DNA of 64,000 nucleotides from GCA-002722245 sp038154685 (GCA_038154685.1 JAYPYW010000004.1:1-64000); one strand, 5' to 3'; positions 17,236 to 26,941 are shown, counted from the stretch's first letter. Notes: generated from the letters alone by a model not told the origin. Program-made: numbers and translations.

Positions 17236-19662
17236 ATGAGTAACGATAACGATTCGTCGTCTTTAGACCAAAAGGTTGAAAAGGCAGAAGTTAAGGATAT
17301 GATCCTGAATGATTATAGAATCATGATGGAGAGTCGTGAAGCTTCGCTTTTGGGAAGAAGAGAGGTACTTACAGGGAAAGCCAAATTTGGGATTTTTGGT
17401 GATGGTAAAGAATTAGCTCAGCTATGTTTAGCTAAGCAGTTTATGGATGGTGATTACCGAAGTGGTTATTACCGTGATCAAACCATCATGTTAGCCCTTG
17501 GGGAAGTTTCCCTTCAAGAATATTACGCACAGTTATTTTCAGATACTAACGTTGAACATGAACCACATTCGGCAGGTCGCCAAATGAATTGTCATTACGG
17601 AACTAGGTTCATAAACGATGATGGGACTTGGAAAGACATGACTAAAATAAAAATCACAACTACCGATTTATCTCCAACGGCAGCTCAAATGCCAAGGATT
17701 ATGGGGTTGGGATTAGCTTCTAAATTATTCCGTGAAAACAAAGATTTACATCAGTTCACTACCCTTTCAAATAACGGTAACGAAATTGTATTTGGAACGA
17801 TTGGGGACGGATCAACGTCAGAAGGAATCTTTTTAGAAGCAATTAATGCAATGGGAGTTTTACAAATTCCTGTTGTAATGAGCGTTTGGGACGATGGTCA
17901 TGCGATTTCAGTTCCAGTTGAAAAACAAACAACAAAAGGAAGTATTTCTGAAGCTCTTAAAGGGTTTGCGAAAGAAAATGGCTCTAACGGAATAGAAATT
18001 CTGAAAGCAAGAGGTTGGAATTACCCAGAACTTTGTGCAGTTTATGATAAAGCTGCTAGGATGGCTCGTGAAGATCACACTCCTGTCTTAGTTCATGTTG
18101 TTGAATTAACGCAACCTCAAGGTCACTCAACTTCTGGATCTCACGAAAGATATAAGTCTAAGGACAGATTAGAATGGGAGAAGGAATACGATTGTATTGT
18201 TCAGTTCAAAAAATGGATTTTAGAAAACAATTGGGCGACAGAAGAGGAGTTGGATGAGGTGCATAAAAACACCAAAAGAGCAGTTCGCGATGCTAAAAAT
18301 GCAGCTTGGAAAAACTACATTACTCCATTAAAAGCTGAGTTAGCTGAGGTATTGGCAATGATTGATGCTATTGCAGCAAAAAGTAGAAGTAGAACTTTCA
18401 TCAAAAAACACCGCGACGAGTTAACTGGTCAGATGGATATTTACCGCAACTATATGATTAGTTGTGCTAAAAAGGTGCTTCGTTTAGTGAGGTTCGAAGA
18501 TATTCCAGAGGAAAAGCAAAGGTTGGCAGATTGGCTTAATGAACAGAAAATCTCCAATTTTGATAGATACAACTCTTTATTATATGCACACGGTGACTTC
18601 TCGTCATCAAGCGTTAAAGAGGTAAAACCAACTTATGGTGACGAACCAAATCCAGTAGATGGTAGAATTGTACTGAGAGAAAACTTTGATGCGATTTTAG
18701 CGCAAAATCCAAAGGTTTCCATTTTCGGAGAAGATACTGGGAAGATTGGTGGTGTTAACCAAGGTTGTGAAGGATTACAAGAAAAGTATGGAGAACTAAG
18801 AGTTTTTGATACAGGAATCCGTGAAGCAGCAATTATGGGGAAAGGTTCGGGAATGGCTATTCGTGGATTAAGACCAATTGCTGAAATTCAATATTTAGAT
18901 TACTTAGTTTACGGTTTAATGACGCTAACGGACGACGTTGCGTCATTACACTGGAGAACTAAAGGTGGTCAGAAATCACCGATGATTATTCGTACAAGAG
19001 GGCACAGATTTGAGGGGATTTGGCACTCAGGGTCTCCACTTGGAATGATTATCAACTCAATGAGAGGATTTGTAGTTTGTGTTCCACGTAACATGACTCA
19101 AGCAGCTGGAATGTATAATACATTATTGGAAGCGCACGATCCATCATTAGTTATTGAACCACTTTTACATTACCGTAAAAAAGAGGAATTACCAACCAAC
19201 CTTGGTCAGTTTAGAGTTCCTTTAGGAATTCCAGATGTGATTGAAGAAGGGACAGATTTAACGATTGTTACTTATGGTTCATGCGTTGGAATTGCTCAAG
19301 AATCTGTCAGATCTTTAAGAGAAGTTGGGATCTCAGCTGAGTTAATTGACGTGCAAACATTATTACCTTTTGATACTCATGGTAAGATTGCTAAAAGCTT
19401 AGAGAAAACAAATAGATTGATTGTATTGGACGAGGATGTTAGCGGTGGAGCAACTGGGTTTATGATGCAGCAAATCTTGGATGAACAAGGTGGATATTTC
19501 CACTTGGATTCAGCTCCAAGAGCTTTGTCTGCGCAAGATCACAGACCAGCTTACGGATCGGATGGAAACTATTTTAGTAAACCAAATCCTGAGTCGATAT
19601 TTGATACGGCTTATGAGATTATGAATGAAGTGGATCCAGAAAAGTTTCCTGCTTTATATTAA
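17236..19662 (+). CDS. Branched-chain 2-oxoacid dehydrogenase E1, alpha and beta subunits fused
   Basis: 808 residues. Residues 30-370 are the E1 alpha domain with the thiamine pyrophosphate motif GDGSTSEGIFLEAINAM (190-206) and the HSTSGSHERYKS loop. Residues from about 460 to the end are the E1 beta transketolase-like domain (ENFDAILAQNP, GEDTGKIGGVNQG, DTGIREAAIMGKGSGMA, TRGHRFEG, VLDEDVSGGATGF). A connecting region of some 90 residues is rich in charged helices. In most bacteria alpha and beta are separate genes; single-chain fusions are known in Bacteroidota. The enzyme decarboxylates branched-chain 2-oxoacids, or pyruvate-like substrates, and passes the acyl group to a lipoyl E2. No E2 or E3 gene is adjacent. 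A strong terminator follows. The ATG at 17236 precedes the first conserved helix by about 20 residues. Confidence 0.9.
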   Translation: MSNDNDSSSLDQKVEKAEVKDMILNDYRIMMESREASLLGRREVLTGKAKFGIFGDGKELAQLCLAKQFMDGDYRSGYYRDQTIMLALGEVSLQEYYAQLFSDTNVEHEPHSAGRQMNCHYGTRFINDDGTWKDMTKIKITTTDLSPTAAQMPRIMGLGLASKLFRENKDLHQFTTLSNNGNEIVFGTIGDGSTSEGIFLEAINAMGVLQIPVVMSVWDDGHAISVPVEKQTTKGSISEALKGFAKENGSNGIEILKARGWNYPELCAVYDKAARMAREDHTPVLVHVVELTQPQGHSTSGSHERYKSKDRLEWEKEYDCIVQFKKWILENNWATEEELDEVHKNTKRAVRDAKNAAWKNYITPLKAELAEVLAMIDAIAAKSRSRTFIKKHRDELTGQMDIYRNYMISCAKKVLRLVRFEDIPEEKQRLADWLNEQKISNFDRYNSLLYAHGDFSSSSVKEVKPTYGDEPNPVDGRIVLRENFDAILAQNPKVSIFGEDTGKIGGVNQGCEGLQEKYGELRVFDTGIREAAIMGKGSGMAIRGLRPIAEIQYLDYLVYGLMTLTDDVASLHWRTKGGQKSPMIIRTRGHRFEGIWHSGSPLGMIINSMRGFVVCVPRNMTQAAGMYNTLLEAHDPSLVIEPLLHYRKKEELPTNLGQFRVPLGIPDVIEEGTDLTIVTYGSCVGIAQESVRSLREVGISAELIDVQTLLPFDTHGKIAKSLEKTNRLIVLDEDVSGGATGFMMQQILDEQGGYFHLDSAPRALSAQDHRPAYGSDGNYFSKPNPESIFDTAYEIMNEVDPEKFPALY

Positions 19663-19686
19663 TATAATGATCTATAGAAATATTTT

Positions 19687-19710
19687 AAGGCTCCATTTGG
19701 AGCCTTTTTA
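19687..19710 (+). terminator. Intrinsic terminator of the E1 gene
   Basis: Perfect 8-bp stem AAGGCTCC / GGAGCCTT with an ATTT loop and a T-run, 25 bases after the stop codon. Confidence 0.9.
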
Positions 19711-19713
19711 TTA

Positions 19714-19800
19714 GCGCACAGATTCTTAGGATTACACAGATTAACTAATTTTAAATGGATATGTTGAATATAATCTGTGGAATCTTTAAAATCTGTGTGC
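19714..19800. repeat. Long imperfect inverted repeat of CACAGATT words
   Basis: Arms 19714-19743 and 19771-19800 are 30 bases each and match at 25 of 30 positions when one is reverse-complemented. Each arm carries the word CACAGATT twice. It lies between convergent genes, directly after a classical terminator, so it is not needed for termination of the plus-strand gene. Related CACAGACT words form the element at 57202-57344. Confidence 0.8.
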
Positions 19801-19815
19801 AAAAATTTACAAGAG

Positions 19816-21741
19816 TTATCTAGCAGAAATAATTAGGTAATTTCCATTCTCAAACACAATAGAATTTTTTGGTAAAGGCAAACTTTTTGGAATAGTAGAC
19901 TTGTAAATAACCAACAAATCCAATTCAAAATCAGGGCTCGAATGATTGCTTAAAGCTTCTTTAAATTTCGGTAGGTGAGGTTCCGGGTTAGTAAAATAAT
20001 GGAACATAGTTTCAAGGGTACCTAAAATATTATCAGGGTAAACTTTTGATAAAGAATCTCGCTTAGCAACATCATTACTGATGAAAATTTGATGGTAATC
20101 TTCAATTTTTCTGTGTTTATTGAATTCCTCAATAATTAAAGAATCGGAATATCCCATTCGTTTGTAGGGTTCAATAAATCGTGAGGCCGATTCACTAAAG
20201 GTGGACTTATTAATACAAGTCATTCCTTCATAAATGTATATATCAGAATGAGCGGCCATTGTAATTAAAGGCATTAAATTATTACCCGCTATTACCGGTT
20301 TGTTTTGTTGATTTAAGAATTCAGCAACTTCTAAATCATTATCACTAATTCGCCAAAATTTCCCATTGTGTTTAGCTGATTGGAACGAATTGAACAGTCC
20401 TAAAGCTACAATTGATAAAGCAGTAATTCCAACCAATTTGATATTGATAAAATTTTTCCACGAAAGAAGAAGAGCAAAAATCAAAACAGGATAAAACGTA
20501 GCATATACCCAATGGTAAGGTTGTATGTTGAAGCCAATAATAAAATTTAGACTCACTAATCCAAATATGATGTAATAGTTTAACAGACAGAACAAACCTT
20601 TAAAATTCCATTTATTTACAAACCTTGCTAAAAGAATTAAACCGATTAGAACAGCAGGAATTATGAATTGAAAAGCTTTGTAAATTGGATGGAACGGTTG
20701 AAGATTATAAGTGATAAGATCAATGGTGTATCCCATTAAAATCGGACCCAGAAAAATTGAAAGATTAATTAACTTTTTTCCCTCCTGAATAAAAGGAAGA
20801 ATGGAGGTGGTTCCTAGAAATATTATTCCAACTAGAGGGTAATATTCATTCCCTCTCATGTTTTGATTAAAATCGTTGTAAGAATCGGTAAAAAGGAATT
20901 CTGTAAACTTCAACCAGTAGGAAAAGGTTAATAGTATAAAAGCTGAAAAGAGGTAAATAAACTGCTTAAATTTTAATCGTTTAAAAACAACAACTGTAAT
21001 GGTAAATGCTATTGCAAAAGACCAGAAATAGAAATAGGCGTAAACTAAAAATGTAAGTGATAGTCCTAGTAATAATTGGTTTTTAATGTTAGCATTACTA
21101 TTGAATTTGAAAAGTCGATAAATCCAGAAAAGAAATAAAAAAAGGGAGGACTGAGAATAAACAAATCTTTGGGCGTATCCTAATACCAGAACATCACCTT
21201 GGTATTCGTTTGGGAAGAAAACAGCATTTATGAATTTCTCCAGACCTACGAAATCGCTAAAATCACTACAAAGGATTATAACAGATATTCCAGCTGCAAT
21301 AGGAATTGCATCTTCTTGAAAAAAGATTTGGATGATTTTAAAAATCAAAATTACTGATAGTAATAGAGGTATAAATCCACCGAAATAATAAGTTAAGTTG
21401 ATATCCCCGAGAAGGTTTTGAATAAATCCTAGATAAACGATAACGATATTCCCAATTGGAGAATTAATTCCTTTATTTTCTTTTATAATTCCATCGGTTA
21501 CAAAGAGGGTGGGGTCTTCAGCAGCATGCCTAATCATTTTGGCATATGCTAAATTATCTTCCGAAAGTCCAAAAGGGGCTTTGTATGCAAAAGGTGTAAA
21601 ATGATAGCCTTCTTCGCTAAAAAGTAAATTGGCAAATATGTACTGAGCGTTGTGAAGCGTAAAAATAAAAAGCCATGTGAAAATTATGGCAGTCCAAGGT
21701 TTTGAGAACAACCTACCCATAAACCTGAAGAATTTCATCAA
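19816..21741 (-). CDS. Polytopic membrane protein, about 12 transmembrane segments, unknown function
   Basis: 641 residues. Hydrophobic segments run from residue 15 to about 470; the C-terminal 170 residues are soluble and include PVIAGNNLMPLITMAAHSD and FISNDVAKRD. This topology and the first periplasmic loop resemble GT-C-type glycosyltransferases or mannosyltransferase-like proteins of Bacteroidota, but I see no clear catalytic DxD or ExD motif placed as in a known family and do not assign one. It overlaps the dusB end by 29 bases if the first ATG is used; an internal ATG at 21720 (MGRLFSKPW) would cut the overlap to 8 bases and still leave the first membrane segment intact. Either way it is coupled to dusB. 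Confidence 0.7.
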   Translation of the reverse strand: MMKFFRFMGRLFSKPWTAIIFTWLFIFTLHNAQYIFANLLFSEEGYHFTPFAYKAPFGLSEDNLAYAKMIRHAAEDPTLFVTDGIIKENKGINSPIGNIVIVYLGFIQNLLGDINLTYYFGGFIPLLLSVILIFKIIQIFFQEDAIPIAAGISVIILCSDFSDFVGLEKFINAVFFPNEYQGDVLVLGYAQRFVYSQSSLFLFLFWIYRLFKFNSNANIKNQLLLGLSLTFLVYAYFYFWSFAIAFTITVVVFKRLKFKQFIYLFSAFILLTFSYWLKFTEFLFTDSYNDFNQNMRGNEYYPLVGIIFLGTTSILPFIQEGKKLINLSIFLGPILMGYTIDLITYNLQPFHPIYKAFQFIIPAVLIGLILLARFVNKWNFKGLFCLLNYYIIFGLVSLNFIIGFNIQPYHWVYATFYPVLIFALLLSWKNFINIKLVGITALSIVALGLFNSFQSAKHNGKFWRISDNDLEVAEFLNQQNKPVIAGNNLMPLITMAAHSDIYIYEGMTCINKSTFSESASRFIEPYKRMGYSDSLIIEEFNKHRKIEDYHQIFISNDVAKRDSLSKVYPDNILGTLETMFHYFTNPEPHLPKFKEALSNHSSPDFELDLLVIYKSTIPKSLPLPKNSIVFENGNYLIISAR

Positions 21742-22693
21742 GCGTTGCTAAAATCTCCTCCTCAGTTTGATAGGTTACTAACTTTAATCGGTAACTTTTA
21801 ATACCTGGTAGTCCTCTGAAATAATTAGTGTAATGACGGCGCATTTCCAGAATACCAAGTGTTACCCCTTTCCATTTTATAGATTCAACAAGGTGTGTTT
21901 TTGCTGCTTGAACTCTATCGTAAATAGTAGGCTCTGGCAGTATTTCACCTGTCTTAAAGTAATGTTTGATTTCATTAAAAATCCAAGGGTAACCAATTGA
22001 AGCTCTACCAATCATGATTCCATCTACCCCATATTCATTTCTAAATTGAGCAGCCTTTTCGGCCGAATCGATATCTCCATTTCCGAAAACTGGAATATTT
22101 AAACGAGGATTATTTTTGGTTTCACGAATTAAATCCCAATTCGCTTGTCCCTTGTACATTTGTTTTCGGGTTCTTCCATGAATAGAGATTCCTTGGATTC
22201 CAACATCCTGTAATCTTTCAGCAACCTCAACCACATACTTTGTGTCCTCGTCCCATCCTAATCTGGTTTTCACGGTAACAGGTTTATTGGTTGCTTTAAC
22301 AACAGCCTCAGTAAGTTTAACCATCTTAGGAATATCCTGCAGAATACCAGAACCAGCACCTTTGCAAACAACTTTTTTAACCGGACAACCATAATTAATG
22401 TCGATTACATCTGGATTGGCTTGTTCAACAATTTTTGTGGCTTCAATCATGCTTTCCATGTTACCACCAAAAATTTGAATTCCAATAGGACGTTCGTAGT
22501 CGTATATATCTAATTTCTGAACACTTTTAGTTGCATCACGTATCAATCCTTCACTCGAGATAAACTCAGTATACATCATGTCTGCCCCTTGCTGTTTACA
22601 CAGCGCTCGGAACGGTGGATCACTCACATCTTCCATTGGAGCCAACAAAAGAGGGAACTCTCCAAGATCTATATTTCCTATCTTTACACCCAT
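21713..22693 (-). CDS. dusB: tRNA-dihydrouridine synthase B
   Basis: 326 residues from the ATG at 22693, chosen because MGVKIGNIDLGEFPLLLAPM is the normal DusB beginning; a GTG/TTG-type extension upstream adds eight poor residues. It reduces uridines in tRNA D-loops with FMN and NADPH. Signatures are LLAPMEDVSDPPFRALC, IQIFGGN, DINYGCPVKKVVCKGAGSG with the catalytic Cys, KTRLGWDED, ISIHGRTRKQMYKG, FGNGDI and MIGRASIGYPW. It starts only 45 bases from the divergent CPBP gene, and the downstream membrane protein overlaps its end. Confidence 0.96.
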   Translation of the reverse strand: MGVKIGNIDLGEFPLLLAPMEDVSDPPFRALCKQQGADMMYTEFISSEGLIRDATKSVQKLDIYDYERPIGIQIFGGNMESMIEATKIVEQANPDVIDINYGCPVKKVVCKGAGSGILQDIPKMVKLTEAVVKATNKPVTVKTRLGWDEDTKYVVEVAERLQDVGIQGISIHGRTRKQMYKGQANWDLIRETKNNPRLNIPVFGNGDIDSAEKAAQFRNEYGVDGIMIGRASIGYPWIFNEIKHYFKTGEILPEPTIYDRVQAAKTHLVESIKWKGVTLGILEMRRHYTNYFRGLPGIKSYRLKLVTYQTEEEILATLDEILQVYG

Positions 22694-22703
22694 AAATCTT
22701 TTA

Positions 22704-22711
22704 CAAAGATA
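22704..22711 (-). promoter_or_regulatory. -7 promoter box TATCTTTG of dusB
   Basis: Minus-strand TATCTTTG fits TAnnTTTG exactly, with 10 bases to the ATG at 22693. This supports the chosen dusB start and implies a leader of only a few bases. Confidence 0.65.
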
Positions 22712-22738
22712 ATTCAAAAGAAAATTTCCAAAGCAAGC

Positions 22739-23734
22739 ATGTGGATTCAGCGTTATAGATTATTACCAATAAGAAAGAAAATCCTTTATTCAGGATTAGC
22801 TTTACTCTTCTCTGTCGCTATTATTGGTGGGATCGCTGGAGTATTGATTTTAGAAGATATAAAAACAATTGCAGAATCGCCTGTTGGAGAAAAAGCAACT
22901 CAATTATCTCAAAATGTTGCTGATGGAAAAAGTACCCTATTTGATATTTATAAAGAAGTAGGGGAGTTTATTAAAGAATCTGATAGCAGTGTTTTAAACC
23001 GTGGTTTTTACGCACAAATAATCTACAATTTACTTGGTTTTACTGGAGTGGCATTATTAATGGGTTGGTTGTTTTTACCAAAAGGAATCCGATCCTTTAC
23101 AACTGAAAACCGGTCAATTATTTTATTTTTTGCTTCTTTCGTTTTGGCAGTAAATTTCCCTCAAATAGCCGCTGACGCAACTCACTTAAACGAATTATTT
23201 GGGCTCGATATATTACAAGAAAAATTGCTGGGTGTTAGTGAAGCCGATGATTATAATGATTTGATTTCTCAATTCTTAATGATTTTACCCAATGAGAGTA
23301 GGGGTTGGCTGATAACAATAATTGGAGTTGCCTTAATACCAGCGGTTGGTGAGGAATTAATGTTCAGAGGATTATTCCAAAGGCTATTTAGTCAGCGATT
23401 TAATCCGCATAATGGAATTGCTATAACTGCTCTGTTGTTTGCATTGGTCCATTTTAATTTTACCAACTTCTTTTACTATTTCATTTTAGGTGTCGCTTTG
23501 GGATATGCTTATTATTGGGGCAAGAATATCTTATTCCCCATAATTATACACTTCATTAATAACTCTTTAGTCCTCTTACAATACATCCAAGTACAGGCAA
23601 TTTCTAAAGATGAATATTTAGCTATTCAATCAGAAGAAGAACAATCTTTTGCTTTGATGAGGTATGTCACTGTGGGATTGTGTTTGCTTATCTTTTACAT
23701 GAATTATCAAAGACGTCAATTTTTGATTAAATAA
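22739..23734 (+). CDS. CPBP-family intramembrane metalloprotease (CAAX-like)
   Basis: 331 residues from the ATG at 22739; the frame is open further upstream but that part lies antisense inside dusB. Several membrane segments are present, and the three conserved motifs of the CPBP/Rce1 family are intact: EELMFRG (EExxxR, residues 205-210), FALVH (His 238) and HFINN (HxxxN, residues 271-275). These residues build the metal or active site in the membrane. Bacterial members process or inactivate bacteriocins or unknown substrates; the role here is unknown. It is divergent from dusB. Confidence 0.88.
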   Translation: MWIQRYRLLPIRKKILYSGLALLFSVAIIGGIAGVLILEDIKTIAESPVGEKATQLSQNVADGKSTLFDIYKEVGEFIKESDSSVLNRGFYAQIIYNLLGFTGVALLMGWLFLPKGIRSFTTENRSIILFFASFVLAVNFPQIAADATHLNELFGLDILQEKLLGVSEADDYNDLISQFLMILPNESRGWLITIIGVALIPAVGEELMFRGLFQRLFSQRFNPHNGIAITALLFALVHFNFTNFFYYFILGVALGYAYYWGKNILFPIIIHFINNSLVLLQYIQVQAISKDEYLAIQSEEEQSFALMRYVTVGLCLLIFYMNYQRRQFLIK

Positions 23735-23825
23735 TAGACGATAGATCGTAGGCCATATTATGTCGACTTTTTATAAAAATTTAGCTGTTAACTATGGACT
23801 ATTATCTATGGACCATGGACTTTTT
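23735..23825. repeat. Intergenic word repeat (ACTATGGAC / GGCCAT type)
   Basis: The spacer before the typA promoter contains ACTATGGAC, CTATGGACC, CCATGGAC, GGCCATA and CGATAGATCG, that is, several near-copies of one word in direct and inverted orientation. No ORF. Function unknown. Confidence 0.4.
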
Positions 23826-23849
23826 AAACATCCGTAATACTTTTAGATG

Positions 23850-23857
23850 TATCTTTG
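23850..23857 (+). promoter_or_regulatory. -7 promoter box TATCTTTG of typA
   Basis: Exact TAnnTTTG match 29 bases before the typA ATG, leaving a leader of about 25 bases. Confidence 0.65.
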
Positions 23858-23886
23858 CGCCTGATTTTAATTAAAACAGCGTTTTT

Positions 23887-25678
23887 ATGAAGGTTAAAAA
23901 CATTGCGATTATTGCGCACGTTGACCACGGTAAGACTACATTAGTAGATAAGATGTTACATGCCTGTGAGGTATTTGCTAAGCACCAAGAGGTTGGTGAA
24001 TTAATCATGGATAACAACGATTTAGAAAGAGAGCGTGGGATTACTATCCGTTCAAAAAACGCTGCGGTTCAATATAAAGATTACAAGATTAACATTATTG
24101 ATACTCCAGGTCACTCTGATTTTGGTGGTGAGGTTGAACGTGTATTAAAAATGTGTGACGGAGTTTGTTTATTGGTTGATGCTTTTGAAGGACCAATGCC
24201 TCAAACTCGTTTCGTATTACAAAAAGCGATTCAGTTAGGGTTAAAACCAATGGTTTGTGTAAACAAGGTTGATAAAGAAAACTGTGATCCTGAAGCTGTA
24301 TACGAGAAAGTATTTGACTTAATGTTCGAATTGGAAGCAACAGAGGATCAGTTAGATTTCCCAGTTGTTTATGGTTCGGCTAAAAATGGTTGGTTAAGTG
24401 AAGATTGGCAACAGCCAACTGATAACATCAACGTTATATTCGAAAAAATTATTGAGCATATTCCAGATCCAAAAGTTGAAACTGGAACAACTCAAATGCA
24501 AATTACTTCTTTAGATTACTCTTCATTCGTAGGGAGAATCGCAATCGGAAGATTATTTAGAGGTACTTTAAAGCTTAACCAAAAGGTTAGTTTAGTAAAG
24601 AGAGATGGTTCTGTTCAGAAATCTCAAATTAAAGAATTAATGGTATTCAACGACCTTGGAAAAGTAAACGTTGAAGAAGTTGAAGCTGGAGAGATTTGTG
24701 CAATTACTGGATTAGAAGGATTTGAAATTGGAGATACTGTTGCTGATTTTGAAAATCCTGAAGGATTACCAGCAATTACTATTGATGAGCCAACTATGAG
24801 TATGTTATTTACAATTAACAACTCACCATTCTTTGGTAAAGAAGGAAAGTTCGTTACTTCTCGTCACATTAAGGATAGATTAGAAAAAGAGTTGGAGAAA
24901 AACCTTGCAATGAAGGTTACTGATACAGAATCTGCTGATTCATGGATGGTAGCTGGTAGAGGTATTATGCACTTAGCTGTATTGATTGAAGAAATGAGAC
25001 GTGAAGGTTTCGAACTTCAAGTTGGTCAGCCACAAGTTTTAGTAAAAGAAATCGACGGAGTTAAGTCTGAGCCAATCGAAGAATTAACTGTTGATACACC
25101 AGATGAATCATCAGGAAAAGTAATCGAAATGATTACCAAGAATAAAGGAGAATTAAAATCGATGACTCCAGTTGGATCTAGAGTTAAGATTGAATTCGAA
25201 GTTCCTTCAAGAGGTTTAATCGGAATGAGAGGGCCAATGCTTACTGCTACTCAAGGAGAAGCAATTATGGCACACAGATTCATCAAGTACGAGCCATGGA
25301 AAGGAGATATTCCACAGCGTCAGAATGGATCATTAATCTCTATGGAAACTGGAACTGCAATTCCATACTCAATCAACAAGATTCAGGAAAGAGGAAAGTT
25401 CTTTGTTGATCCAAATGAGCAGATTTACGAAGGGCAGGTTATCGGTGAAAACTCAAGAGAAGGAGATTTAACGGTGAACGTTACTAAGGCTAAGAAACAA
25501 TCAAACGTTCGTTCTTCTGGAGCTGATGATTCAGTAAAAATTGTTCCAGCAATTAAGAGAACATTAGAAGAGTCGTTAGAGTACATCCAATCTGACGAGT
25601 ACGTTGAGGTTACACCAGAATCTATAATATTNNNNNNNNNNTTTGTTAACTGAGAACGAAAGAAAGAGAGCGAAGTAA
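23887..25678 (+). CDS. typA: Ribosome-associated GTPase TypA/BipA
   Basis: About 597 residues. The order is GTPase domain with P-loop AHVDHGKTT (10-18), switch motif RERGITI, DTPGHSDFGGEV and NKVD; then EF-Tu-like domain II (GRIAIGRLFRGTL); then two alpha/beta domains and the BipA-specific C-terminal domain (GLIGMRGPMLTAT, NGSLISMETGTA, KFFVDPNEQIYEGQVIGEN). Ten N at 25632-25641 create a false stop a few codons later; in another frame the bases after the gap read LTENERKRAK and stop at 25678, the normal BipA C-terminus. The true gap length must therefore be a multiple of 3, not 10. BipA assists 50S assembly and stress or cold growth. Confidence 0.96.
25632..25641. other. Scaffold gap (10 N) near the typA 3' end
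   Basis: The frame before the gap and the conserved C-terminus after it join only if the missing length is a multiple of 3, so the ten N are a placeholder. Confidence 0.9.
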
Positions 25679-25737
25679 ATTTTAAGGATTCGGTTTTCAG
25701 AAGCCGAAATCCAGATTTACTAGACTTAAGATAATTG

Positions 25738-25762
25738 GGGGAGCATTAGCTCCCCTTTTTTT
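25738..25762 (+). terminator. Intrinsic terminator of typA
   Basis: Perfect 7-bp stem GGGGAGC / GCTCCCC with an ATTA loop and seven T. A second imperfect hairpin GGATTCGG / CCGAAATCC precedes it at about 25686-25712. Confidence 0.92.
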
Positions 25763-25780
25763 GTTTATTTTTGATGGTCT

Positions 25781-26941
25781 ATGAAGAAACTCATTTACCT
25801 ATTTTTCTTAGCCCTTATTGTTGCCTGCGGATCTACTATTAAACAGAAAGCTGACTCGAAAAATATAACACTAGAAGATATTAATCAGCACAACCTAAAA
25901 GTATATATACCCGATACTGGATTTGCTAAGATTTTAAAAGTAAGAGAAAAAGCCTTAGCTACTGGGTATTTAAAAGATCATCAAACTTATGTAAAAGCCT
26001 TTTTGATTTGTGACGGGGACTCTGTGGAGTCTGTTGTTCGATTAAAAGGAGATCATGTTGATCATTTGAAAGGAAATCGTTGGTCGCTAAGAGTAAAAAC
26101 AAAAAAAGGAAAAGTTTTAGGTGAATCTAAGTTTTCCCTTCAAGGAGCTCATACAAGATCTTATATTAATGAATGGATTTTTCATGAGATGTTAAAGGAA
26201 GAAGGGTTAATTGGTTTGCAATATGAATTCCTTGATGTAAATATGAATGAGATAGATTCTTTAAGTGGAGTATACGCTTTTGAGTCGCATTTCAAATCCG
26301 AAATACTTAGCAATCAAGGAAAAAAAGTTGGTCCAATTATCAGGTATAATGAAGATCTCTATTGGAACTTTAATCAACAAAGGGATAAGAGTTTAGATTT
26401 TGATTCGGTTGTACGCGCAAGAACTTTTGTTGAGTTACTTAATAAAAAGGGATATAAAAAAGAAGATGGAGTAGCGGCTCTTGCTCTTTTGAATAAATTC
26501 ACGGAAGGAAAGGTAACCGTTGAAGAAACTTTTGATCTTGAAAAATGGGCAAAGTTTTTAGTAATTAATGGACTTTTTGCTGAAAAGCATGGATTAAGAT
26601 GGCATAATTTGAGGTTTTATTTTAACAATGAAACAAAATTACTCGAGCCAATTGGTTTCGATTGTGGATCATGGCAATCAAAATATGGCGCTTGGTACAT
26701 GAGTTCAAAATCTATGGAAACTTTTTACCGTCCATTTTATTCATCTGAAAAGTTCAAAGAACTATTATTAATTAACTCAAAAAGGATGGCTAATAAACAA
26801 TACTTGGATGAATTCTTTACACCTCGAAAAGCTGAAATGGATGAAATAATTTCAAGATTAAGGGAGGAAATGAAATATAACCCTTACATCAAAGGTTTTT
26901 ATAAGCAAGCCGACTCTATAAGCGTAGATTTAGGTAAGTAA
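25781..26941 (+). CDS. CotH-like kinase-fold lipoprotein
   Basis: 386 residues with a lipoprotein signal peptide ending in LIVAC (Cys 16), so it is probably an envelope lipoprotein. The body matches the CotH family (PF08757, atypical protein-kinase fold): VRLKGDHVDHLKGNRWSLRV, SKFSLQGAHTRSYINEWIFHE, then an inserted region and LRWHNLRFYFNNETKLLEPIGFDCGS, which corresponds to the CotH Asp-containing end of the active site. Family members phosphorylate spore-coat or secreted proteins; the substrate here is unknown. A box TATTTTTG lies 7 nt before the ATG. sprE follows 68 bases later in the same direction. Confidence 0.82.
   Translation: MKKLIYLFFLALIVACGSTIKQKADSKNITLEDINQHNLKVYIPDTGFAKILKVREKALATGYLKDHQTYVKAFLICDGDSVESVVRLKGDHVDHLKGNRWSLRVKTKKGKVLGESKFSLQGAHTRSYINEWIFHEMLKEEGLIGLQYEFLDVNMNEIDSLSGVYAFESHFKSEILSNQGKKVGPIIRYNEDLYWNFNQQRDKSLDFDSVVRARTFVELLNKKGYKKEDGVAALALLNKFTEGKVTVEETFDLEKWAKFLVINGLFAEKHGLRWHNLRFYFNNETKLLEPIGFDCGSWQSKYGAWYMSSKSMETFYRPFYSSEKFKELLLINSKRMANKQYLDEFFTPRKAEMDEIISRLREEMKYNPYIKGFYKQADSISVDLGK

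Noticed and set aside
22589..22738. 50-residue N-terminal extension of the CPBP protease
   Set aside because: It lies fully antisense within dusB, is basic and aromatic without a helix pattern, and the ATG at 22739 precedes the first membrane segment.
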